From: Vicinamibacteria bacterium | GTDB lineage: Bacteria; Acidobacteriota; Vicinamibacteria; Vicinamibacterales; UBA2999 | Reading direction: 5' to 3' | DNA: 34,063 nucleotides | NCBI GenBank assembly: GCA_025938035.1 | Contig: JAICQE010000019.1 | Span: 1 to 34,063, forward strand | In this document: positions 15,329 through 24,113 of the stretch, in pieces | Layout of the letters: each line of letters opens with the position of its first letter | How positions within the stretch are numbered: position 1 is the first letter of the stretch | Notes under the pieces: model-generated | What the model was told of the DNA's origin: nothing | Database searches by the model: none | Seen by the model: the letters and a program-made list of their open reading frames with translations, nothing else | Made by a program: the position numbers and the translations under genes

Positions 15329-16267
15329 ATGTCGCGCGCTCTTCCGGTCGCGTTCGTGCTCGCCACAGCGGTTCTCGCTGCGCAAGTTCGGCTGCCTGAC
15401 GAGGCTGCCGGTGTCGACGCAGTCGCAGGCGCGCTGGTTTCCGCCTTTGATCAAGCCGACATCGTCGCGCTCGGCGAGGCGCACGGGCGAACCCTGGATT
15501 CCGATCTGCGAATCGCCATGGTTCGTCACCCCGACTTTGCGAAGAAGGTGCGGTCGATCGTGGTGGAGTTCGCGAGCACCACTGAGCAGTCGACCCTTGA
15601 CCATTACATTCGAGGCGAGAACGTCTCGAGAGCCCAGCTCGAGCAGGTCTGGAAAACGACAACGCAGTCGCGCAACGGCGTCTGGAATTCTTCAATTTAC
15701 GCCGACTTCTTCGCAGCCGTCCGCGACGTCAATGCCAGAGTGCCTGCCGGCGCGCGGATTCGCGTCTTCGGCGGCGACCCGGGACCGGGAGACAACCGCA
15801 GCCGTGAGACCGCAGCCGTCGCTGTCCTGAAGGAGCAGGTGCTCGAGAAGAAGGGCAAGGCCCTGGTTGTCTATGGCGCCGTGCACTTTTACCGGACGAT
15901 GGACGAGGCTTACCTTTCCAGTATGGGCAAGGACGTCGGAATAGTGAGGATGCTGGAGAGCGAGTATCCCGGTCGAACGTTCTCGGTGATTCCGTTTGGT
16001 GGTGAGCTCAATGTGCCGCCGGGCATCAAGGCGGACGTCGTTCCCGACTATCGGAAATTCGACCGCGCGTTGAGGACGCCGGTTCGCCCCGTACTCGTGC
16101 CGCTGCGACGATTGCCGTTCCGCGATTTCACGGCTGAGGAGTTCCTGGGCCTGACGTTGATCACCTGCCGCGGCCTCGGCGGCTGCGTCAGCGTGTTCAA
16201 GGGCAGCCGCCTGACTCTGGGCGATATGGCTGATGCTGGCGTCTATTTCGGCGGTGGCGTGCGCTAG
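15329..16267 (+). CDS. Secreted ChaN / erythromycin-esterase-like protein
   Basis: The 312-residue protein has a signal peptide (about 1-18, ending VLAAQ). VALGEAHG (47-53) and VVYGAVHFYRT (180-190) match the two histidine-bearing strands shared by the haem-binding ChaN lipoproteins, the erythromycin-esterase-like and the TIKI superfamily. It could bind haem or another iron compound, or be a hydrolase; the sequence alone does not decide. It directly follows a TonB-dependent receptor, and ChaN-type proteins are often linked to iron and haem uptake, which favours uptake or binding. A GTG at 15314 could extend it by five residues. Its TAG overlaps the convergent HAD gene's stop in CTAG. Confidence 0.65.
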   Translation: MSRALPVAFVLATAVLAAQVRLPDEAAGVDAVAGALVSAFDQADIVALGEAHGRTLDSDLRIAMVRHPDFAKKVRSIVVEFASTTEQSTLDHYIRGENVSRAQLEQVWKTTTQSRNGVWNSSIYADFFAAVRDVNARVPAGARIRVFGGDPGPGDNRSRETAAVAVLKEQVLEKKGKALVVYGAVHFYRTMDEAYLSSMGKDVGIVRMLESEYPGRTFSVIPFGGELNVPPGIKADVVPDYRKFDRALRTPVRPVLVPLRRLPFRDFTAEEFLGLTLITCRGLGGCVSVFKGSRLTLGDMADAGVYFGGGVR

Positions 16268-16914
16268 ATCGGCGAACCATCAAGGCGAGCCAGCAGGTCC
16301 CACGGACCGTCGTAGATAGCGATGGCCCCGCGGAGGTCCTCGTCCTTCCACCCTCCGCATCGGAAGGCAATCGTCCGCACGCCGGCGCGAGCGGCCGCCT
16401 CGACGTCGTATGGCGTGTCGCCAATCATCACCGCCTCGGACGGGCGGGCGCGCGCACGCTCGAGCGCCGCGTGAATAATGTCCGGCTCCGGCTTCGATTC
16501 ATCCGCATCGTCGCTCGACGTCTGTTCGTCCATCAACCACGCGCCGCCTGCGATTTCGAGGAGCGGCTGCAGTTCCTGCCGTTTCGCCGAACTGGCGGCC
16601 ACCAGGGTGAAGCCGCGATCCTTGAGCGCAGCCAGCAGTCGAGCCGCGTCGCGTTGTGGTTTCAGCCGAGGCAGCCACTCCCGACGGAAGATCTCGCCGC
16701 GGCGCCGCGAGACATGCGCGCCCAGCGCCTCGTCCTCGCGAATGTTGGAAACCTCAGGCAGCAGCTTGTCCGCGCCCATCCCGATGCAGCGGCGAACGCG
16801 CTCGAAGTCGACGTGAAGCCCCGCTTCGGTGAACGCGGAGACCCATGCGTGTGCGTGCGCGTCGTTGCTGTCGACGAGCGTGCCGTCAACGTCGAGAAGG
16901 ATGGCAGAGATCAT
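16264..16914 (-). CDS. HAD-superfamily phosphatase, phosphoglycolate-phosphatase-like
   Basis: The 216-residue cytoplasmic protein has the motifs LLDVDGTLVDSND (7-19, nucleophile Asp), VAASSAKR (second motif Ser), ESKPEPDI (conserved Lys) and MIGDTPYDVEAA (metal-binding acidic pair). A helical cap between motifs I and II makes it a subclass I (beta-phosphoglucomutase/Gph-like) enzyme. Substrates of this group are small sugar phosphates or phosphoglycolate; none can be chosen here. It is the last of five genes on the minus strand and starts 44 bases after the VOC gene. Confidence 0.88.
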   Translation of the reverse strand: MISAILLDVDGTLVDSNDAHAHAWVSAFTEAGLHVDFERVRRCIGMGADKLLPEVSNIREDEALGAHVSRRRGEIFRREWLPRLKPQRDAARLLAALKDRGFTLVAASSAKRQELQPLLEIAGGAWLMDEQTSSDDADESKPEPDIIHAALERARARPSEAVMIGDTPYDVEAAARAGVRTIAFRCGGWKDEDLRGAIAIYDGPWDLLARLDGSPI

Positions 16915-16958
16915 TCTGCCGTCGATGGAGCACGAATCGTGCCTCGAGGAGTGATGAG

Positions 16959-17387
16959 CTACCCGGGCGACAAGACTGGCTTCGGATTGGGACGACCGAA
17001 GTACAGGACGTAACCGTCAGCGTCGCGCACTTCGAATCCACGCAGGTTGTCCGAGTTGTCGTGGAGCGGTTTCCAGAACTCGATGTTTCGCGACGCGAAT
17101 TCCGCTGCCAGGGCGTCCGGATCGGGAACGTAGACGTAGGCGTCCCACGGGGCAAAGCCCTTCTTGATATCCCGCGTGTAGTTCGGCACCGGCTCGACGC
17201 CGATGTCCTTGAGCATGATGCTCGCGCTGCCCCGGGTCACAATCCCGAAGAAGATGTCGTCGGGCTGCGGGCCCTGAAACATGACGTCGAACCCGAGCCG
17301 GTCGCGATAAAACGCAATCGCGGCGGGAACGTTTCGCGAGACGAAGAACGGCATGATGCCGCCGAGCTCCGGCTTGATCGCCGTCAT
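16959..17387 (-). CDS. VOC-superfamily (glyoxalase/bleomycin-resistance fold) protein
   Basis: The 142-residue protein shows IMPFFVSRNVPAAIAFYRDR, a first metal-site strand, then DIFFGIVTRGSASIMLKDIG and the C-terminal FEVRDADGYVLYFGRP. The last motif resembles the G(F)xxxDPDGNxxxF ending of glyoxalase-type domains. Such proteins form paired beta-alpha modules that bind a metal or sequester hydrophobic or toxic compounds. Whether this one is an enzyme or a binding protein is open. The frame is open far upstream to 17894, but that part is antisense-like and overlaps the amidohydrolase. I chose the ATG with GAGGAG 9 bases upstream. Confidence 0.83.
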   Translation of the reverse strand: MTAIKPELGGIMPFFVSRNVPAAIAFYRDRLGFDVMFQGPQPDDIFFGIVTRGSASIMLKDIGVEPVPNYTRDIKKGFAPWDAYVYVPDPDALAAEFASRNIEFWKPLHDNSDNLRGFEVRDADGYVLYFGRPNPKPVLSPG

Positions 17388-17421
17388 TGCCATGCACTCC
17401 TCGAGGGGAGTGTAGGACAGA

Positions 17422-18387
17422 TCAACGCATGTACGACGGCACATTGCTGGCAATTGTCCGGAACTCCTCCGCTGAGAGCGGCAGCTGTCGAAACGCTGCC
17501 CAGCTCTCGCGTGGAGGCAGGTTGTTGCCCGCCGTCGCGTCGGATCCATAAAGGACGCGTCCAACGCCCAGCTGCCGGATGCGAGTCGCGAGACGGTTGC
17601 GCTGATCGGCGTTCGCCGTCGAAGCAACGGTTGTGACGTCGAACCACAGCTGCTTCGTGCGCGGATCGCCTTTCGCGATTGCGTCCACGAACACGCCCAG
17701 CGCCGCGTCCACCAGCGGATCGGAATACCCGCCTGCGCCGGCCAGATGTGCGACTTGAATGGGGACATCCGGTGCGGCGGGAACGATCTCGTTGAGGAAG
17801 GTCCGGGCTTCCTCGGCGCCATACGGGATCTTTGCGGAGATGGAGGTGCGCATGTGCACCACGATCGCCATGCGGTATCCGTTCGCCGCGGCAAACAGGC
17901 GGCGGAGGCGTTCGATGTGTTCCGCGTTGTGGTAATCGACGCGCGAGTTCGCGAGATGCAGCTTCAGGCCGCGGCGCAGCCGCTCGTCCTTCGCGCAGCG
18001 CGCCAGCTCGTCGAACGCATACTCCTTGAGCGGATTGACGCTGCAGAAGCCAACAAGACGATCGGGAAAGCGGGCGACCTGGCTGCTCGTCCAGTCGTTC
18101 TCCGCCTTGACCTTGTCGTATTCATCCTGAGCGGTCTTGTTCGGGACGCCCAGGATGTAGCCCAGCGACAGCACCACCGCGCGCCGGATGCCGGCGGCGT
18201 CGAGATGCGCGATCAGGTCGTCCACCGTGATCTGCTGCATGGTCTCGCCCGCCGCGACGACGGCCGGGCTGAACAGGTGCTGATGGTGGTCGGCGAGCGG
18301 CGCCTCCTGCGCATTTCCGCGACGCGCGAGGACAACGCTCAGTACGACGAACGCGATGAGTCTTCCGGTCGGTTGTTTGCGCACCAT
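17422..18387 (-). CDS. Secreted amidohydrolase-2 family metal hydrolase
   Basis: The 321-residue protein has a signal peptide (about 1-27, ending RGNAQ) and an amidohydrolase-2 TIM barrel. The metal site begins with ADHHQHLF (32-39), and GLKLHLANS, VVHMRTS, VAHLAGAGG and YGSDAT follow at the positions expected for the later ligands. The family includes decarboxylases and lactonases; here export to the periplasm is unusual, and the substrate is unknown. The frame extends upstream to 18495, but the signal peptide begins at the ATG at 18387. It lies between a DJ-1-like gene and a VOC gene on the same strand. Confidence 0.83.
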   Translation of the reverse strand: MVRKQPTGRLIAFVVLSVVLARRGNAQEAPLADHHQHLFSPAVVAAGETMQQITVDDLIAHLDAAGIRRAVVLSLGYILGVPNKTAQDEYDKVKAENDWTSSQVARFPDRLVGFCSVNPLKEYAFDELARCAKDERLRRGLKLHLANSRVDYHNAEHIERLRRLFAAANGYRMAIVVHMRTSISAKIPYGAEEARTFLNEIVPAAPDVPIQVAHLAGAGGYSDPLVDAALGVFVDAIAKGDPRTKQLWFDVTTVASTANADQRNRLATRIRQLGVGRVLYGSDATAGNNLPPRESWAAFRQLPLSAEEFRTIASNVPSYMR

Positions 18388-18454
18388 TTGCGCGGGTATT
18401 ACGGCCGGGCACGCCACTCGGGTGCAGCCCATAAGGTCGGCCGTTCGCGCGCCG

Positions 18455-19165
18455 CTATGATCCCATCCCAAGACGCGCTGCTGCGCGCTCGGCAATCGCG
18501 CGGCGTCTCGTTTGCCCTTCCGCTCGGGCGGCGATTACTTCTCGAACAACGTCAGCTGGGGCCGTCTTCGGTGACCCACCGTCGAAGCGTGGCGCCGGGC
18601 AGTACTCCATTGTCAGCTGCACGCGCTCTGCGGCCGTCTGCCCGAACACCTCCGCGGCGACGACAAGGCCGAAGTCAATACCTGCGGTCACACCACCACC
18701 GGTAATGCGGTTCCGATCGATGACAACGCGCTCGTCCACCGGCTGAGCCCCGAAGAGCGGCAGGATTTCCTGCGACAGCCAATGTGTGGTGGCGCGATAC
18801 CCGCGGAGGAGGCCGGCGGCGCCGAGCACGAGCGCACCGGTGCAGACAGACGTCACGTAGCGTGCGTTGGGCGCCCGCGACCGGAGGAACTGCAACAACG
18901 CCTCGTCTTCCATCATCGCGTCCGCTCCAGCGCCGCCGGGAACGCAGATGATGTCGAGGGCCGGCACACTGTCGAACGTGGCGTCGGGAGAGATGGTCAG
19001 TCCTCGTTCGCTGCGAACGGGCGTCAACGCCGCCGCCACAAGATGCACCTGAGTTCCGGGCAGCCGGGTGAACACTTCGTACGGGCCAGTGAGATCGAGC
19101 TGCGTCAGGTTCGGAAAGAGCACCATTCCGACGCTCAGCGGCGAACGCAGATCAGGCAGCGGCAT
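18455..19165 (-). CDS. DJ-1/PfpI-family protein, isonitrile-hydratase-like
   Basis: The 236-residue protein has a glutamine-amidotransferase-like fold. TQLDLTGPYEVF carries the acidic residue used by isonitrile hydratase, VPGGAGADAM follows, and SVCTGALVLGAAG has the nucleophile Cys (Cys108). YRATTHW and ITGGGVTAGIDFGL complete the pattern. Unlike GlxA/FtrA regulators of similar sequence, there is no C-terminal AraC helix-turn-helix, so this should be an enzyme, with isonitrile hydration (to N-formamide) the closest known activity. An ATG at 19186 is also in frame, but its GGAGG abuts the start; the ATG at 19165 has CGGAGC about 9 bases upstream. Confidence 0.85.
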   Translation of the reverse strand: MPLPDLRSPLSVGMVLFPNLTQLDLTGPYEVFTRLPGTQVHLVAAALTPVRSERGLTISPDATFDSVPALDIICVPGGAGADAMMEDEALLQFLRSRAPNARYVTSVCTGALVLGAAGLLRGYRATTHWLSQEILPLFGAQPVDERVVIDRNRITGGGVTAGIDFGLVVAAEVFGQTAAERVQLTMEYCPAPRFDGGSPKTAPADVVREVIAARAEGQTRRRAIAERAAARLGMGS

Positions 19166-19209
19166 CGTCGTCTGCTCCGGGATCATCCTCCATCCGCCCG
19201 GTCATCGTC

Positions 19210-20070
19210 TTACGAAACGCGGGGTTTCCATGTGTTGATACGGCTCAGACTGTGAGGATCGTCGTCGACGAGGCGTGTTGCCGACGCGCCTTCCGTCGTC
19301 ATTCGCAACGCGGTCCGAAGCGACGCCTTGCGGATGAACGCGAGCGCGCGCTCCTCCATTTCCCGCACGGCTTGAAGCGCCTCTGTGTCGCCCGCAAAAA
19401 CATCGGGGTGAATCGAATGACGGCCGAGCAGCGTCACTGCCGTGCCGTGCGCGCGAACGAGATCGGCCGGGCCTCCATCGACGTGCTGACGCAATATGTC
19501 CGCCGGCACCGGTGCAGCGGCGCTGTTCGTCGTCACGACCGAACGGCTGCCGAACCGGCTGGTGATCTGCAGCACCTTGTCGGTGACCACGGCGAGCCGA
19601 TCGCTCTGTGGGCCCGCCATGACCGTCATCACGACCGTCTTTCCTGCAGTGCGAAAGCGATAGCTGCCGCAGACGCGGAAGCCTTCAGCAGAGAACTGCT
19701 GGACAAAAGTCTCAGCGCCAGCCATCACGACGGGATGATCGAGTTGCTCGAGCGTGATTCGTCCGACCTTCCGCGCAACGGCCGCGTTCAGCAGCAACTG
19801 CAGCGCAAAGAGCGCCGCGAGAGAGCCGGCAACAACGCCAAGCGGAAATCCAAGAATTACCGCGGCGGTCCCGAGAAGCGCGAGTCCGAGCCAGTAGCGT
19901 GGCCGAAACCGCGGATCGCCAGTGCGCGCACGCCAGAAGGTCAGGGCACTCACCGCGATGATGACCGCCGCGACCGCGCCGCGCATGTCGCCGAGGTACA
20001 GCAGCGTGCCGGATGCGACGAGTGCGGCGAGCCCACACGCGAGGAAGGCTGGCTTGCCATAGACGTTCAT
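19210..20070 (-). CDS. Membrane protein of unknown function
   Basis: The 286-residue protein has four hydrophobic helices in its first 95 residues (about 7-28, 30-46, 58-75, 76-95) and then a soluble region of about 190 residues. The soluble part begins HPVVMAGAETFVQQFSAEGF and contains a beta-rich segment (RFRTAGKTVVMTVMAG, LAVVTDKVLQITSRFG). I do not recognise a family. The soluble part may be a cytoplasmic sensor or degradative module. A TAGGAT hexamer lies 11 bases before the ATG, so transcription may start with a very short leader. It is the first gene of the five-gene minus-strand run. Confidence 0.6.
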   Translation of the reverse strand: MNVYGKPAFLACGLAALVASGTLLYLGDMRGAVAAVIIAVSALTFWRARTGDPRFRPRYWLGLALLGTAAVILGFPLGVVAGSLAALFALQLLLNAAVARKVGRITLEQLDHPVVMAGAETFVQQFSAEGFRVCGSYRFRTAGKTVVMTVMAGPQSDRLAVVTDKVLQITSRFGSRSVVTTNSAAAPVPADILRQHVDGGPADLVRAHGTAVTLLGRHSIHPDVFAGDTEALQAVREMEERALAFIRKASLRTALRMTTEGASATRLVDDDPHSLSRINTWKPRVS

Positions 20071-20255
20071 GACAGATGGTTATCCTAACTGCCTCATCTG
20101 TCCGAACCATCGCCAGACGTATGCGCTTACGCGCACGGTAAGCGCCGATGCGCGTTCCAGCTGATTTCCCGCTGCCTCTTGCTGCTTCGCACGTGGCTGC
20201 GAGATTGCCTCTCGTGCGCCGCCGCGGGGATAACGGACTGACAGGAGACGTGACG

Positions 20256-21176
20256 ATGAGAAAACCCTCGTTGCAAGCCGCGTGCATCATCCTGTTCGGG
20301 GTTGTTGCTCTTGCGAGCCCGAATTCAGCACTTGCCCAATCGGCGGCGCCAGGCAATCTGCGCGTCACCGGAGTGACCGACTGGACCGTTGGCCTGAGGT
20401 GGGATGCGCCCAAGGGCAAGGCGCCCTCCTTCTACGTGATTCAGTGCAGCAACGGCCGCACGATGACCGTCGCGGGATCGCAGACCACCGTCACGTTCTC
20501 CAACGGCTTCGACTACACCAGGACGTACTCGTTCCGCGTGTACGCCGTCAGTTCAAGTGGTGCGTGGTCGAACGCCAGCAACACAGTTACCGCGACGCTC
20601 AACGCCGACACGACGCCGGCAGCCAAGCCCGAGGTCTCGTCCACCGGCAGCGGCCCAACGCATGTCGATCTGGCCTGGTCCTACGCCGACACCGATCCAA
20701 GTCCGCGTTTTGACATCTACGTCAACGGTCAGCTCTGGCACGGGCAGGTCGCCGGGTCGTCGAAGAGGATCGTGTTCCTCACCCCGAGCACCAACTACAC
20801 CTTCAGGGTGCGGGCGCGCGACTCGGCTGGCAACTGGTCGGAGTTGAGCGACCCGTTGGCGGTGACGACACCGGCGGCCAACGCGACCGACACGCAGGCG
20901 CCGACGACGCCCCCGGGCTTCTGGGGCGACGTCATCGACGGTGCCACCGAGGCAATGGTCTTCTTCGGCGACTCCGTGGACAACGTCACGCTGCCGGAGC
21001 ACATTCGGTACTACCTGTATCTGAACGGGGTGTTCGACGGTGCGACGGTCGATCCGTATCCGCATCAGTTCAGCATGTATCTGACGCTCGGCATCGTGAA
21101 CAGGATCGAGGTGTATGCCGTCGACGAGGCCGGGAACCGATCCGTCCCGGCGACCATGACGATTGACCTGAGATAA
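20256..21176 (+). CDS. Secreted fibronectin type III repeat protein
   Basis: The 306-residue protein has a signal peptide (about 1-26, ending SALAQS) and three consecutive FN3-like domains (about 30-112, 116-205, 212-306). The first two have the usual marks: a Trp in strand B or C (VGLRWDAP, VDLAWSYA) and a Tyr in strand F (YSFRVYAVSSSG, YTFRVRARDSAG). The third is more divergent, with RIEVYAVDEAGN. FN3 repeats in secreted bacterial proteins usually mediate carbohydrate or surface binding; no catalytic domain is attached. The ATG is supported by AGGAG 8 bases upstream, and the open frame further upstream is not used. Confidence 0.82.
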   Translation: MRKPSLQAACIILFGVVALASPNSALAQSAAPGNLRVTGVTDWTVGLRWDAPKGKAPSFYVIQCSNGRTMTVAGSQTTVTFSNGFDYTRTYSFRVYAVSSSGAWSNASNTVTATLNADTTPAAKPEVSSTGSGPTHVDLAWSYADTDPSPRFDIYVNGQLWHGQVAGSSKRIVFLTPSTNYTFRVRARDSAGNWSELSDPLAVTTPAANATDTQAPTTPPGFWGDVIDGATEAMVFFGDSVDNVTLPEHIRYYLYLNGVFDGATVDPYPHQFSMYLTLGIVNRIEVYAVDEAGNRSVPATMTIDLR

Positions 21177-21197
21177 CGATTAGAATCGCAGCCGCAC

Positions 21198-22355
21198 ATG
21201 CACCGCCGCCGCTTCCTGGTCGAGAGCAGTCTGGCCACCCTGGGCCTTTCGACGTTCGCCCTGCGAGGCGACTCCCTCGCGATGCAGACGCCGGCCATCA
21301 AGGAGGGCTTCCTCGAATCCCTGCTGGCCTCGTGGGAGTCTGGCATCCCCAAGTGGCTTCAGGAAACCAGGATGCCGGCGGTCTCGATCGCGCTCATTCG
21401 CGATGGCCGGCTGGCGTGGCGCCGCGCGTTTGGTGTCAAGGACACGGGTACCAACGAACCTGTGGACGTGGACTCCGTGTTCGCAGCGTGCTCCGACACC
21501 AAGCCGGTTTTCGCCTATGGCGTCATGAAGCTGGCGGAGCGAGGCGTCATCAATCTCGATACGCCGCTCGTGAAGTACACGTCTCGACGCGTAACCGCCG
21601 ATCCGCGAGTCGAGCTCATTACAGCGCGGCACGTGCTGACGCACACGACGGGGTTTCCGAACTGGCGTCAGACGCCTGAACTCCCGATTCAGTTCACGCC
21701 GGGGTCTCAGTATCAGTATTCAGGCGAAGGCTTCAGCTATCTGCAATCGGTGGTCGTGGAGATCACGGGCAAGTCGTTCGAACGGTTCATGCTCGACAAC
21801 ATCCTGGTGCCACTGGGAATGACGTCCAGCAGCATCACGTGGGACATGAGCTCCGTCCGGCGGATCGCGAAGCCGCACGACGAGAAGGGCCGGCGCATCG
21901 CCGGAAAATACGTCACGCCACCGAGTGGCGCGGAAGCGGCGGAGGGCATTGCCCGCTACGGAGCGGCGGCGATGCTGATGACGACGCCGGCCGACTACGC
22001 GAAATTGCTCCTCGAGTTCCTGAACCCGAAGCCCGCAGATACCTTTCGCCTCAACGCGGCCAGCCGCGCCGAGATGCTGCGGCCGCAGATCAAAACAGGC
22101 TTCGGCGCCGAAGGGCTGGCGTGGAACCTCGAAGAGCATGCCGGCGTTCCACGGACGTTTGCGCACTCCGGATCGGACGCGGGGTACTACTGCTTCGCCG
22201 CGGCGTCGGTGGAGCGGCGGTCCGGGTTGATGGTCATGCTGAATGGCGACGCGTACGCGCCGTTCCTGATGAAGATGCTGGCCAATCCATCGGGGCCGCC
22301 CGCCGCGCCGCAGACGCTCTGGCTCGATTTTGCCAGACGGTTCTTTGCCGCGTAA
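21198..22355 (+). CDS. Tat-exported serine hydrolase, class C beta-lactamase family
   Basis: The 385-residue protein begins with a twin-arginine signal (HRRRFLVESSL, residues 2-12) and a hydrophobic segment. The beta-lactamase-like domain keeps the catalytic SDTK (Ser99-Lys102), has YSG (174-176) in place of YxN, and HSG near 321 as the third motif. The family spans class C lactamases, D-aminopeptidases and esterases such as EstB; substitution at the second motif favours an esterase or peptidase. In contrast to the LACTB-like protein at 6003-7505, the active site looks functional. A TAGAAT hexamer 11 bases before the ATG predicts a very short leader. The stop lies 3 bases from the convergent M56 gene's stop. 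Confidence 0.87.
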   Translation: MHRRRFLVESSLATLGLSTFALRGDSLAMQTPAIKEGFLESLLASWESGIPKWLQETRMPAVSIALIRDGRLAWRRAFGVKDTGTNEPVDVDSVFAACSDTKPVFAYGVMKLAERGVINLDTPLVKYTSRRVTADPRVELITARHVLTHTTGFPNWRQTPELPIQFTPGSQYQYSGEGFSYLQSVVVEITGKSFERFMLDNILVPLGMTSSSITWDMSSVRRIAKPHDEKGRRIAGKYVTPPSGAEAAEGIARYGAAAMLMTTPADYAKLLLEFLNPKPADTFRLNAASRAEMLRPQIKTGFGAEGLAWNLEEHAGVPRTFAHSGSDAGYYCFAAASVERRSGLMVMLNGDAYAPFLMKMLANPSGPPAAPQTLWLDFARRFFAA

Positions 22356-22358
22356 GGT

Positions 22359-24113
22359 TCAGTTCTCATCCGCGCGCTGGATGTGGTCGACGACCAGCAC
22401 TTCGATCGGTTCGCGCCGCGCCTCGAGTCTCAAGCCCGCCTGCTGCTCGAACGCCTCGAAGATGTTGACGTCGGGAGGCCGCCGATCCGCGGAGATTTGC
22501 GCGAGCTGTTCCGGCGTGGCATCGTCGGGGCGCCATAACACCTGCGCGTCGTAGCGGCCCTCGAGACCCGTGCGATCGACGACGGGGCGATCCTGCAGGC
22601 GCCGCGCGACGCCGGCAGCAAACGCCGCCACCGGCATGTTGCGAATCCCCATTCCAAACGGCAGGAACTGAATCGCATCGCAGCTGGACTGTCCAGCTTT
22701 GATCGCTGCGGCGCACTCGCCGTCCTCGCCCTTCACCAGCTTGTGGCCGCCGCGGGCGACGACGATCACGTAGGCAGGCATCACGCGCGTCTCGAGGTGA
22801 TACTTCAGGTGGAAGCGCTCGGCCAGCAGCGACCGCATCATCTCCCAGACCTCCGGGCTGTTCGCGGTCGGTGATCCTTTGGCCTCGATGTCGTAGCGGA
22901 CCGAGTCCATCCAGTCGGGCCCGAAGACCATCTTGTCCTGGATGCGGAACGACGAGGCGACGATATTGCGCAGTTGCAGGTTATAGATCGATTCGGTGCC
23001 TCTGTTCGGCGGGCCGAGCCGCCATCCGGTTTCGCCCGAGCGATTCTCCTTGATCGACGCGACGTCGAACCGGCGTGTCGCCGACGTCTGCAGTCCGACG
23101 AAGCTGTTGCCGGACTGGGCCCACATCACCGTGCTCATCATGCCGAGCGCGAACGGCGTCACGACGGCAGCGATTGCCATCGTCGTCAGCGCTGCGCGCT
23201 GCCATCGGGTCAGGCGCCGGCCCGTCTGCCGCGCCACGATGCCCTCGACGCGGCGGCGGAGGTTGGCGCCGCCGACTCCGGCGACGGCGAAGAACGGTGA
23301 TTCGACGTAGAAGCGGCAGGTCGAGAGGATTGCCCGCGCGTAGGTCTCACCATTGACGCCCCGTCCGATGACCGCTTCATCGCACGCGCGTTCGCGTTCC
23401 TCACGCAGCCGGCGGCCGAGCCACCAGACCAGCGGATGAAACCAGAAGACCGCCTCGACGAGCGAGTGCGCTGCCGCCATGAGGTTGTCGCGCCGCCGCG
23501 CATGGCAGCTCTCGTGAACGAGGACGGCGGCGAGTTCGGCCGGCGTCAGATGGTCCGCAATGCCTGCCGGTATCAGCACCATCGGCCGCACCAGGCCGAA
23601 GAGCCCGGGCTCGCACCGGTGATCGCGCATCAACGGCGACGAGAGGACCGGCACGCCGTCGATCGTCGTCAGCGGCTCCGCGTCGCGGATGTACCGCCGC
23701 ACCTGCCGCCATTGACGCGCCCACGACAGCAGAACGAGCGCGCTGCCGGCCGCCCACGCCGCGAGCAGGAGAGGCAGCACTGGAACCGCGGCCGCGGTGG
23801 CGGCAGCTGCGCCCTGCCGCGCGAGCGGGATTGCTATCGGTGCGCCGGCGTTGCCGACCTGATCGACGACGACGCGTACCGGTTCCGGCATTGGTGCCAG
23901 CGCAGGTACCAGCGATCCGATGGACGCTCCCAGCGCCGTCAGTGCGGCGAACGGCAGCGTGAACTTGAGCGACGCGGCCAGCAGGACGGCGTGACGGACG
24001 CGCGCTTCACAGTTGCGCAGGAGGGTGGAGACCGCCACCGCAGCGAGAGCGGCGATGATCGTCGACTGCCAGAGGTGTGCAGCGACCTGCGACGACAGCG
24101 CCGAGAGCGTCAT
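22359..24113 (-). CDS. BlaR1-like M56 metallopeptidase fused to a TIGR03435 domain
   Basis: The 584-residue protein has N-terminal helices (about 14-32, 42-68, 105-132) and an M56 peptidase core with the zinc motif HESCH (200-204) and ERACDEAV as the downstream acidic ligand. A further helix (about 308-332) follows. A C-terminal TIGR03435 domain runs from about 345 (RFDVASIKEN) to the end (VLVVDHIQRADEN). In BlaR1/MecR1 the M56 part cleaves or triggers loss of the BlaI repressor when the outer domain senses a ligand; here the penicillin-binding sensor is replaced by TIGR03435. Its ATG overlaps the stop of the BlaI gene (ATGA). A sensor role for TIGR03435 is inference. Confidence 0.88.
   Translation of the reverse strand: MTLSALSSQVAAHLWQSTIIAALAAVAVSTLLRNCEARVRHAVLLAASLKFTLPFAALTALGASIGSLVPALAPMPEPVRVVVDQVGNAGAPIAIPLARQGAAAATAAAVPVLPLLLAAWAAGSALVLLSWARQWRQVRRYIRDAEPLTTIDGVPVLSSPLMRDHRCEPGLFGLVRPMVLIPAGIADHLTPAELAAVLVHESCHARRRDNLMAAAHSLVEAVFWFHPLVWWLGRRLREERERACDEAVIGRGVNGETYARAILSTCRFYVESPFFAVAGVGGANLRRRVEGIVARQTGRRLTRWQRAALTTMAIAAVVTPFALGMMSTVMWAQSGNSFVGLQTSATRRFDVASIKENRSGETGWRLGPPNRGTESIYNLQLRNIVASSFRIQDKMVFGPDWMDSVRYDIEAKGSPTANSPEVWEMMRSLLAERFHLKYHLETRVMPAYVIVVARGGHKLVKGEDGECAAAIKAGQSSCDAIQFLPFGMGIRNMPVAAFAAGVARRLQDRPVVDRTGLEGRYDAQVLWRPDDATPEQLAQISADRRPPDVNIFEAFEQQAGLRLEARREPIEVLVVDHIQRADEN

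Noticed and set aside
17388..17894. N-terminal extension of the VOC protein frame
   Set aside because: It lies in another frame of the amidohydrolase gene and is Arg/Ser-rich; the VOC domain begins at the ATG with a Shine-Dalgarno.
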